Shown here: positions 1 to 5,325 of the stretch, piece by piece | How the letters are laid out: every line of letters starts with the position of its first letter | How positions within the stretch are numbered: position 1 is the first letter of the stretch | Source: an uncultured Clostridia bacterium | GTDB taxonomy: Bacteria > Bacillota > Clostridia > Oscillospirales > CAG-272 | Length of the DNA: 8,031 nucleotides | NCBI GenBank assembly: GCA_946040935.1 | Contig: CAMGCN010000030.1 | Coordinates: forward strand, 1 to 8,031 | Direction: 5' to 3' | Made by a program: the position numbers and the translations under genes | The notes under the pieces: model-generated | What the model saw: only the letters and a program-made list of their open reading frames with translations | What the model was told of the DNA's origin: nothing | Database searches by the model: none

Positions 1-353
1 CATTTATTTTTGATATACTGTTTGCGCTTTTTTCCGCGGTGAGTGTTTCCCTCTTGTTTTTCGGCGCAAACGACGGAGATGTAAGGCTTCTCGGACTTGT
101 CGGATGCACAGCGGGTTTTGTACTCTGGCACTGCCTCGCGGGCAGACGTATTATATGTGCCGCGGGGCGTGCGGTTGCTTTAGGCAGACGTCTTATTAAA
201 AGAGCCTTTTGCCTGACTGTGCTTCCTGTTGTTTCATTTATTATTTGTCCCTTTCGCGGACTCATTGCAGATTATAAAGCAGTACGGAAAAAAAAGAAAA
301 AAGAAAAAGAAAAAAAGAGGAGCAAAAAAAGGGGAGAGGGCTTTACACTGTAG
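1..353 (+). CDS. yabQ: Spore cortex biosynthesis protein YabQ, 3' part (5' end outside window)
   Basis: The frame is open from the window edge (first full codon at 3) to the TAG at 351-353, giving the last ~116 residues. The visible start, FIFDILFALFSAVSVSLLF, is a hydrophobic membrane segment. It is followed by a polar NDGDVR motif, then LLGLVGCTAGFVLWH, a second hydrophobic segment. This matches the YabQ pattern of an 'F..D..F......' helix, 'NDGE/DxR' and a 'GF..Y/W' helix. Known role: YabQ is a mother-cell membrane protein needed for spore cortex formation. Downstream is a third hydrophobic stretch (AFCLTVLPVVSFIICPF) and a very basic lysine-rich tail coded by A-runs at 288-330. The next gene is a DivIC-type gene, the same order as yabP-yabQ-divIC in Bacillus, which supports the call. 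The N-terminal part and the true start are not visible. Confidence 0.85.
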   Translation, partial: FIFDILFALFSAVSVSLLFFGANDGDVRLLGLVGCTAGFVLWHCLAGRRIICAAGRAVALGRRLIKRAFCLTVLPVVSFIICPFRGLIADYKAVRKKKKKEKEKKRSKKRGEGFTL

Positions 354-354
354 C

Positions 355-383
355 TTGACCGATTCTTATTTTTGCTTTATAAT
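355..383 (+). promoter_or_regulatory. Vegetative (sigma-A type) promoter for divIC-fumA
   Basis: A -35 box TTGACC (355-360) and a perfect -10 box TATAAT (378-383) are separated by 17 bp, close to the ideal for the housekeeping sigma factor. The -35 box begins two bases after the yabQ stop codon. Predicted transcription start is about 390. This would separate constitutive expression of the division gene from the sporulation-controlled upstream genes. Confidence 0.75.
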
Positions 384-389
384 AGATAC

Positions 390-479
390 ATGCACAGCCC
401 AAGCGGTCGGATGTGCATAAGCAAAGCGAGCCGAATACAGGCGGTTTTCGCGGAAAAATTCCGGCGGACAAATTCCGCC
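390..479 (+). promoter_or_regulatory. Structured 5' leader of divIC (three small hairpins)
   Basis: The region between promoter and divIC holds several perfect inverted repeats. ATGCACA (390-396) pairs with TGTGCAT (412-418), a 7-bp stem beginning at the predicted +1. CGGAA (451-455) pairs with TTCCG (459-463). GGCGGA (463-468) pairs with TCCGCC (474-479), followed by a T-rich run TTTGTTAATTTTTAT (486-500) resembling a weak terminator. A second GGCGG copy at 440-444 could pair with the same CCGCC (475-479), so two folds compete. I recognise no known riboswitch here. That this is a regulatory leader is inference from the inverted repeats alone. Confidence 0.35.
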
Positions 480-520
480 CGAGCCTTTGTTAATTTTTAT
501 ATTCAAACAAAAGGAAGATA

Positions 521-790
521 ATGAAAAACTGGAATTTTTTTATAAAACTTGCGGTAATATTTTTCATTGTGTTCGGTGCGATAACCATTGTGCGCTTAAG
601 CGTTCAGATTTCCGACCTTGAAAGCAATGTTGAGAGCGCGCAGACGGAAATCGAAGAGCTCAACGAGGATATAGGCGCTCTCCTTGAGGAGATCGAGGAG
701 CCGGTCGACGAGGAGTACATAATGCGAATCGCACGGGAAAATCTGAATTACCATCTGCCGAACGAAATAATATTTTATAACGATAATTAA
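521..790 (+). CDS. divIC: Septum formation initiator, DivIC/FtsB family
   Basis: This 89-residue protein has the standard DivIC/FtsB layout. A short cytoplasmic N-terminus (MKNWNFF) is followed by one membrane segment at about residues 8-25. An acidic coiled coil runs over residues 29-60 (ISDLESNVESAQTEIEELNED...). The conserved C-terminal cap is EEYIMRIARENLNYHLPNE at 64-82, matching the family pattern 'yie.iARe.lg...pgE'. Known role: it is a bitopic division protein that complexes with FtsL and DivIB/FtsQ and helps activate septal peptidoglycan synthesis. AGGAAG (512-517) lies just before the ATG at the usual distance. The gene follows yabQ as in other spore formers but has its own promoter. 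The next gene starts one base after the stop. FtsL is a topological look-alike, but the C-terminal motif and the context favour DivIC. Confidence 0.9.
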   Translation: MKNWNFFIKLAVIFFIVFGAITIVRLSVQISDLESNVESAQTEIEELNEDIGALLEEIEEPVDEEYIMRIARENLNYHLPNEIIFYNDN

Positions 791-791
791 A

Positions 792-1637
792 ATGAGAGAA
801 ATCAACACACAAGAGATAACGAAAAAAGTAAAAGAGCTGTTTATAGAGGCAAACTACTCTTTGCCCGAGGATGTCTGCGCCGCCATAGACAGTGCAGATA
901 AGAAAGAGAGTGACGCGCTCGCAAAAGAAATCTTCTGCGAAATGAAGAACAATTTATCTTCCGCAAAGGAGATTAATGTTCCCGTGTGTCAGGATACCGG
1001 CATGGCGGTGCTTTTGGTTGAGATAGGACAAGATGTTCATGTCGTCGGCGGAGATTTTACAGAGGCGGTAAACGAAGGAGTAAGGCAGGCATATACCGAG
1101 GGATATTTGCGGAAAAGCGTCGTGCGCGATCCTCTTTTTGACAGAGTAAATACAAACGATAACACTCCGGCTGTTGTGCATACCGAAATAGTACCCGGAG
1201 ACAAAATAAAACTCACTTCGCTACCTAAAGGTTTCGGCAGTGAAAACATGAGCGCGGTAAAAATGTTTACCCCGTCTGCGACAAAAGAGGATATAATAGG
1301 CTTTATTTGCGATGTGCTCTTAAAAGCAGGGGGAAATCCCTGTCCTCCCGTTGTCATAGGAGTCGGCATCGGCGGCACCTTTGACTATGCGCCCTATCTT
1401 GCCAAAAAGGCGCTGGCACGCCCTCTTGACAGGCGTAATACAAATCCTGAATACGCCGAAATGGAGGAGGAGCTGCTTTCCCGTATAAACTCGCTCGGTA
1501 TAGGTCCGCAGGGCTTCGGAGGGGATATAAGCGCGCTGTCCTGTAATATAGAAACATATCCCACACACATAGCAGGCTTGCCCGTCGCGGTAAATGTAAA
1601 CTGTCATGTTATGAGGCGTAAGAGCACGGTCATTTGA
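792..1637 (+). CDS. fumA: Class I (iron-sulfur) fumarate hydratase / tartrate dehydratase-type, alpha subunit
   Basis: The 281-residue protein is full length for the separate alpha subunit of the two-subunit class I hydro-lyases (fumarate hydratase, L(+)-tartrate dehydratase TtdA). The three cysteines expected to hold the oxygen-sensitive [4Fe-4S] cluster are visible: Cys66 in VPVCQDTG, Cys184 in GGNPCPPVVIGVGIGGT and Cys271 in NVNCHVMRRK. The GFGSENMSAVKMF (148-160) and GIGPQGFGG (236-244) motifs are also typical. Known reaction: reversible hydration of fumarate to malate, needing a beta subunit. No beta gene lies downstream, which is odd because alpha and beta are usually adjacent. The ATG sits one base after the divIC stop and has no clear Shine-Dalgarno sequence, so translation is probably coupled to divIC. 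Substrate (fumarate versus tartrate or another hydroxy acid) cannot be settled from this subunit alone. Confidence 0.9.
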   Translation: MREINTQEITKKVKELFIEANYSLPEDVCAAIDSADKKESDALAKEIFCEMKNNLSSAKEINVPVCQDTGMAVLLVEIGQDVHVVGGDFTEAVNEGVRQAYTEGYLRKSVVRDPLFDRVNTNDNTPAVVHTEIVPGDKIKLTSLPKGFGSENMSAVKMFTPSATKEDIIGFICDVLLKAGGNPCPPVVIGVGIGGTFDYAPYLAKKALARPLDRRNTNPEYAEMEEELLSRINSLGIGPQGFGGDISALSCNIETYPTHIAGLPVAVNVNCHVMRRKSTVI

Positions 1638-1707
1638 CAAAATGCCGAGACGGTAACAGAAAAGGCACAGCGTGTTTATTGTATTTTCACAAATTTGCGA
1701 ATTTTCA

Positions 1708-1736
1708 TTGACACAAAACGTGATATGTGGTATTAT
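1708..1736 (+). promoter_or_regulatory. Vegetative promoter for xpt and probably the importer operon
   Basis: A perfect -35 box TTGACA (1708-1713) and a -10 box TATTAT (1731-1736) are spaced by 17 bp. Predicted start of transcription is about 1743, leaving a ~38-nt AT-rich untranslated leader before the xpt ATG. The 143-bp gap from fumA (1638-1780) holds this promoter and no clear terminator, so some read-through from divIC-fumA is possible. Confidence 0.75.
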
Positions 1737-1746
1737 ACTCGTATAA
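1733..1746. promoter_or_regulatory. Perfect palindrome over -10/+1 of the xpt promoter (candidate operator)
   Basis: TTATAC (1733-1738) and GTATAA (1741-1746) are exact inverted repeats around a 2-bp centre. They overlap the -10 box and the predicted transcription start, a classic position for a repressor site. No repressor is coded nearby and I do not recognise the motif as a PurR box. AT-rich promoters form short palindromes by chance, so confidence is modest. Confidence 0.3.
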
Positions 1747-1780
1747 AAAATTACATATTATTTTTCGGATATTTCAGTAT

Positions 1781-2350
1781 ATGAAGGAATTAGAAGAAAG
1801 AATTTTACAAGAAGGAAAGGTGCTTCCCGGCGGGGTCTTGAAAGTGGCTTCCTTCTTTAACGTGAATATAGATACTTCGCTTACTATGAATATGGGACGT
1901 GAGATCGCGCGTCTTTTTGACGGCTGTGAAATCACAAAGGTGCTGACGGTAGAAACGTCGGGTATCCCTCTTGCGCTCGCCGCCGCGAATTTTGTCGGAG
2001 TACCGCTTATTTTCGCGAAAAAGAATCCCTCGAGTAATATTGACGGCGAGATGCTGGTGGAAAAGGTTCATTCCTACACTCACGGAAACGACAATTTTAT
2101 CGTTGTTCCGCGTGAATATATTTCAAAGGATGATAAAATACTTATAGTAGACGACTTTCTTGCTGTCGGAAACGCCTTGCGCGGACTGTGTTCCCTCGTT
2201 TCTCAGGCAGGGGCGGCGATTGTAGGATGTGCCGTCGGAATAGAAAAGGGATTTCAGCATGGCGGAGACGTTATACGTCAGTCGGGAATTCGTGTTGAAT
2301 CGCTTGCTGTAATAGACAGCATGGACGGCGGCGAAATAATTTTTCGCTAA
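1781..2350 (+). CDS. xpt: Xanthine phosphoribosyltransferase
   Basis: The 189-residue protein aligns along its whole length with Bacillus-type Xpt (~194 aa). The N-terminus MKELEERILQEGKVLPGGVLK corresponds to the Xpt start, TVETSGIPLA lies at 56-65, VPLIFAKK at 74-81, and the PRPP-binding loop ILIVDDFLAVGNA (120-132) carries its paired Asp124-Asp125. VGIEKGFQHGG (152-162) and RVESLA (171-176) are also family features. It transfers the phosphoribosyl group of PRPP to xanthine, making XMP in the cytosol for guanine nucleotide salvage. The ATG at 1781 is chosen because it matches the family N-terminus; an in-frame GTG at 1727 lies inside the promoter spacer. No good Shine-Dalgarno precedes the ATG. 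A guanine riboswitch, common ahead of xpt, is not seen. The binding-protein gene follows 51 bp downstream. Confidence 0.92.
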   Translation: MKELEERILQEGKVLPGGVLKVASFFNVNIDTSLTMNMGREIARLFDGCEITKVLTVETSGIPLALAAANFVGVPLIFAKKNPSSNIDGEMLVEKVHSYTHGNDNFIVVPREYISKDDKILIVDDFLAVGNALRGLCSLVSQAGAAIVGCAVGIEKGFQHGGDVIRQSGIRVESLAVIDSMDGGEIIFR

Positions 2351-2386
2351 AAATTAAAGATGTAATATTTTACATAAAAAATTCAT

Positions 2387-2391
2387 GGAGG
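2387..2391 (+). promoter_or_regulatory. Strong Shine-Dalgarno for the BMP lipoprotein gene
   Basis: GGAGG lies 10 nt before the ATG at 2402. It is one of the strongest ribosome binding sites in the window, consistent with high production of the binding protein. I see no convincing separate promoter in 2351-2386, so the gene is probably co-transcribed with xpt. Confidence 0.6.
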
Positions 2392-2401
2392 AACAAAAAC
2401 A

Positions 2402-3700
2402 ATGAAAAAGATTTTAGCACTGTTTCTTGCGGTTGTTATGATGCTTACGCTCGTTGCATGCGGAGCACAGAAAGACGACAACAACGACGCATCTAACCCC
2501 GAGACGCAGACAGGCGAGAGCGATGAGCTGCTCCCTCGCGCAGAAATCAAGAGTGAAGTTGAAATTCCTGCAGATTTCAAGATCGGTATGATCTGCCTGC
2601 ACGATGAAAACTCCACTTACGACAACAACTTTATCCGTGCTCTCAAGAGCGTTCAGCAGGGACTGGGCATGAGCGACGATCAGGTTATTATCGTAACAGG
2701 CATAGGTGAGGACGCAACTTGCTATGACACGGCAGTTGACCTCGCAAAGAACAAGGGCTGCAAAGTTATATTTGCCGACTCATTCGGTCATGAATCATTC
2801 ATGAAACAGGCGGCAAAGGAATTCCCTGATGTTCAGTTCTGCCACGCTACCGGTACTTCTTCCAAGATTGCCGGAATTGAGAATTTCCACAACGCATTTG
2901 CTTCTATCTACGAGGGCAGATATATCGCAGGTATAGCTGCAGGTATGAAGCTCAACGAGATGATTAAAGAAGGCAAGATTACCGCTGATGAGGCGATAAT
3001 CGGTTATGTCGGCGCATTCACTTACGCAGAGGTTATCTCGGGTATGACTTCCTTCTACCTCGGCGCACGTTCTGTTTGCGAAAGCGCTACTATGAAGGTT
3101 CGTTACACAGGTTCTTGGTACGACCAGGCAAAAGAGCAGGAAGCTGCAACCGCACTTATCGAGAACGACAAGTGTGTTCTTATCAGCCAGCATGCAGACT
3201 CGCTCGGCGCACCTACCGCATGCGAGCTCAAGAACGTTCCCAATGTTTCTTATAACGGAAGCACATTCTCGGCAGGCGAGAATACGTTTATCATTTCTTC
3301 CGCGATTAACTGGGCTCCTTACTTCCAGTATATCATCGAGTCGGTTGTTAAGGGTGAGAAAATAGACACCGACTGGTGCGGAGATATCGCAACAAATTCT
3401 GTTGTTCTCAGCGGCGTAAACCGCAATGTAATGGCAGAGGGCACTATCGAGAAGCTCAACGAAGCTATCGACGGCTTCAAGAAGGGCGAAATCAAGGTAT
3501 TCGACACCTCTAAATTCACAGTCGACGGTAAGAACCTCACTGAGTATCTTGCAGACGTTGACGGCGACTTCACGGGTGAAACAAATGTAATTCATGACGG
3601 TTACTTTGATGAGTCGAATGCAGAAAAGTTCCGTTCTGCTCCTTACTTCGATATCATAATCGACGGCGTTACAAACCTGAATACAAACTTCGGCGAATAA
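2402..3700 (+). CDS. BMP-family lipoprotein, purine nucleoside-type ABC substrate-binding protein
   Basis: This 432-residue protein begins with a lipoprotein signal: Lys-Lys, a hydrophobic core, and lipobox LVAC ending at Cys20. A low-complexity Asp/Asn/Glu linker to ~residue 55 follows, then a BMP (PnrA/NupN-like) periplasmic-binding fold. Visible family signatures are IGMICLHDENSTYDNNFIRAL (61-81, split here by the ligand-facing Asp/Asn residues), VIFADSFGHE (122-131), EGRYIAGIAAG (171-181), IGYVGAFTYAEVISG (200-214), YTGSWYDQ (235-242) and ISQHADSLGAP (261-271). Known role of the family: capture of purine nucleosides outside the membrane and delivery to an ABC importer. Here it would be anchored by lipid to the membrane. 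Neighbouring xpt upstream and ATPase/permeases downstream support purine uptake; whether the ligand is guanosine, inosine, xanthosine or a base is unresolved. Codon choice (many AAC, GGC, CTC, GAG, AAG) is more biased than in neighbours, suggesting high expression. Confidence 0.9.
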   Translation: MKKILALFLAVVMMLTLVACGAQKDDNNDASNPETQTGESDELLPRAEIKSEVEIPADFKIGMICLHDENSTYDNNFIRALKSVQQGLGMSDDQVIIVTGIGEDATCYDTAVDLAKNKGCKVIFADSFGHESFMKQAAKEFPDVQFCHATGTSSKIAGIENFHNAFASIYEGRYIAGIAAGMKLNEMIKEGKITADEAIIGYVGAFTYAEVISGMTSFYLGARSVCESATMKVRYTGSWYDQAKEQEAATALIENDKCVLISQHADSLGAPTACELKNVPNVSYNGSTFSAGENTFIISSAINWAPYFQYIIESVVKGEKIDTDWCGDIATNSVVLSGVNRNVMAEGTIEKLNEAIDGFKKGEIKVFDTSKFTVDGKNLTEYLADVDGDFTGETNVIHDGYFDESNAEKFRSAPYFDIIIDGVTNLNTNFGE

Positions 3701-3710
3701 CGAAAACTGT

Positions 3711-3749
3711 TAAGGCGGGGCTTCTAACCCCGCCTTATCTTCTTTCTCT
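3711..3749 (+). terminator. Intra-operon hairpin terminator/attenuator after the binding-protein gene
   Basis: TAAGGCGGGG (3711-3720) and CCCCGCCTTA (3728-3737) form a perfect 10-bp GC-rich stem with a 7-nt loop. A pyrimidine/T-rich run TCTTCTTTCTCT (3738-3749) follows. It sits 10 bases after the lipoprotein stop and ~50 before the ATPase start. Such elements commonly end most transcripts after the binding-protein gene and protect their 3' ends, while limited read-through supplies the transporter core. The T-run is imperfect, which fits partial termination. Confidence 0.75.
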
Positions 3750-3774
3750 GAAACAGAAAACAAAAAACACGAAT

Positions 3775-3778
3775 GGAG
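3775..3778 (+). promoter_or_regulatory. Shine-Dalgarno that selects the GTG start of the ATPase
   Basis: GGAG lies 8 nt before the GTG at 3787. No ATG with comparable spacing is near, and the protein from this GTG (V/M-D-K-S-V-A-I-E-L) begins just ahead of the first beta strand of the ABC domain, as expected. Confidence 0.6.
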
Positions 3779-3786
3779 AAGAGCCT

Positions 3787-5325
3787 GTGGACAAAAGTGT
3801 TGCAATCGAACTGAAAAATATCACGAAAACCTTTGGCAGCGTCTGCGCGAACAAAAATGTTTGCCTGACGGCGAGGCGCGGCGAAATACTCGCTATCCTC
3901 GGGGAAAACGGGAGCGGAAAAACTACCCTTATGAATATGATTTCGGGTATTTATTTTCCCGATTCCGGAAGTATTTTCGTAAACGGCGAGGAAGTTGTCA
4001 TACGCTCGCCGAAGGACGCCTTTGATCTGAAAATAGGAATGATTCACCAGCATTTTAAGCTTGTGGATCTCTTTACCGCGACCGAAAATATAATTCTCGG
4101 TCTCAAAGAAGAAAAAGGATTTAATATCAAGCGCAGTGCCGCACGGATAACGGAAATAACCGATCTTTACGGCTTTGAGCTTGAACCTAATAAGAAAATC
4201 TATGATATGTCGGTTTCAGAGAAGCAGACGGTTGAGATTGTCAAGGTGCTGTACAGAGGAGCTGACATACTGATACTGGACGAGCCTACAGCAGTACTTA
4301 CGCCGCAGGAGACAGAAAAGCTCTTCAATGTTCTTCGCAGAATGCGCGACGACGGCAAAGCAATAATTATAATAACGCATAAATTAAATGAAGTAATGGA
4401 AATATCCGACCGTGTTGCAGTGCTCAGAAAGGGCGAGTATATCGCCACTCTTGACACGGATAAAACGACGGAAAACGAGCTCACCGAAATGATGGTGGGT
4501 AAGAAGGTAAATCTTAATATTACGCGCACCGAACCGAAAAATTCAGAGGTGCGTCTTGAGGTAAATAATCTCGATTGTATGAACCGGGACGGCATAAAAC
4601 TGCTCGACAATGTTTCCTTTGACGTAAAGAGCGGCGAGATACTCGGAGTTGCTGGTATCGCAGGAAGCGGTCAGCGGGAATTACTTGAGGCTATTGCCGG
4701 GTTACAGCGTTTTCAGTCGGGCGATGTTTTGTATCATAATCCTAATACGGGCGATGTCGAAAGTCTGCGCGATAAAACTCCCATTCAGATACGTGAGCTC
4801 GGTGTTCGTTTATCTTTCGTTCCCGAGGACAGACTCGGCATGGGACTTATCGGAAATATGGACATTGTTGACAACATGATGCTGAGAAGCTACCGAAAAG
4901 GAAAAACAATGTTTTTACAGCGCAAAGAGCCCAAAGATCTTGCAGAGCATATTATAAACGACTTGCAGGTTGTAACGCCAAGCTCGGCTACCCCCGTAAG
5001 AAGGCTTTCGGGCGGTAATATTCAAAAAGTGCTTGTCGGACGTGAGATAGCGTCGTCTCCTACGGTACTTATGGCGGCGTATCCGGTACGCGGTCTTGAT
5101 GTCAACTCGTCATACACAATATATAATCTTTTGAATAAACAAAAGGAAAAAGGCGTCGCCGTGATTTTTGTCGGAGAGGATCTTGACGTTCTTATCGAGC
5201 TTTGCGACAGAATTTTGGTAATTGCAAACGGCAGAATCGCCGGCATAGTAGACGGCAGAACGGCTGTTAAAGAGGAGATAGGTATGCTTATGACGAAAAA
5301 CGGAAGGGGTGAAGAAAATGAGTAA
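3787..5325 (+). CDS. Tandem ABC-domain ATPase of the BMP-type nucleoside importer (NupO-like)
   Basis: The 512-residue protein has two ABC domains, as in RbsA/NupO-type importers. Domain 1 (~5-240) has Walker A GENGSGKTT (39-47), Q-loop Gln88, Walker B ILILDEPTA (161-169) and switch His198. Its signature is atypical: SVSEKQTVE (142-150), where the family has SVGxxQ. Domain 2 (~255-505) has a Walker A region without the lysine, GVAGIAGSGQREL (287-299), which is usual for the family. It also has PEDRLGMGL (346-354), canonical signature LSGGNIQK (407-414) and a divergent second Walker B region, AAYPVRGLDV (430-439). It hydrolyses ATP on the cytosolic side to drive import through the two downstream permeases. 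One composite site (Walker A/B of domain 1 with LSGGN of domain 2) should be active; the other looks degenerate. The start is a GTG, and the 3' end overlaps the next gene by 8 bases. Confidence 0.93.
   Translation: MDKSVAIELKNITKTFGSVCANKNVCLTARRGEILAILGENGSGKTTLMNMISGIYFPDSGSIFVNGEEVVIRSPKDAFDLKIGMIHQHFKLVDLFTATENIILGLKEEKGFNIKRSAARITEITDLYGFELEPNKKIYDMSVSEKQTVEIVKVLYRGADILILDEPTAVLTPQETEKLFNVLRRMRDDGKAIIIITHKLNEVMEISDRVAVLRKGEYIATLDTDKTTENELTEMMVGKKVNLNITRTEPKNSEVRLEVNNLDCMNRDGIKLLDNVSFDVKSGEILGVAGIAGSGQRELLEAIAGLQRFQSGDVLYHNPNTGDVESLRDKTPIQIRELGVRLSFVPEDRLGMGLIGNMDIVDNMMLRSYRKGKTMFLQRKEPKDLAEHIINDLQVVTPSSATPVRRLSGGNIQKVLVGREIASSPTVLMAAYPVRGLDVNSSYTIYNLLNKQKEKGVAVIFVGEDLDVLIELCDRILVIANGRIAGIVDGRTAVKEEIGMLMTKNGRGEENE
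5302..5309 (+). promoter_or_regulatory. Shine-Dalgarno that selects ATG 5318 for permease 1
   Basis: GGAAGGGG (5302-5309) lies 8 nt before ATG 5318. An in-frame GTG at 5309 would start inside this element and has nothing suitable upstream, so ATG 5318 is preferred. The site lies within the end of the ATPase gene, allowing coupled translation. Confidence 0.6.

Noticed and set aside
229..420. 63-codon frame overlapping the end of yabQ
   Set aside because: It overlaps yabQ in another frame and crosses the promoter; its coding look comes from the A-tract. It is kept only as a slippage consideration.
1037..1378. 113-codon minus-strand frame inside fumA (also the frames at 4200-4610, 5356-5730 and 6653-7057)
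   Set aside because: All are opposite well-supported genes, with no ribosome sites or recognisable domains.
1634..1662. TTGACA at 1634-1639 over the fumA stop as a promoter -35
   Set aside because: No TATAAT-like box at 16-18 bp downstream; the promoter at 1708-1736 is far better.
1638..1707. Remnant of a fumarase beta-subunit gene or a terminator after fumA
   Set aside because: No beta-subunit motif in any frame, and only a poor TGCC/GGCA pairing (1643-1646, 1664-1667) without a T-run.
1727..1780. Upstream GTG start giving an 18-residue extension of Xpt
   Set aside because: The GTG is in the spacer between the -35 and -10 boxes, before the predicted transcript start, and family alignment begins at the ATG 1781.
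1737..1780. Guanine riboswitch ahead of xpt
   Set aside because: The leader after the promoter is only ~38 nt and AT-rich; the conserved purine-aptamer loops and stems are absent.
2795..3595. 266-codon open frame on the minus strand inside the binding-protein gene
   Set aside because: It lies wholly opposite a clear BMP gene, has no ribosome site or recognisable domain, is rich in Cys/Arg/Leu as shadow frames are, and follows from the biased codons of the real gene.
5309..5317. GTG start for permease 1, three codons upstream of the ATG
   Set aside because: It lies in the Shine-Dalgarno itself; ATG 5318 has ideal spacing.
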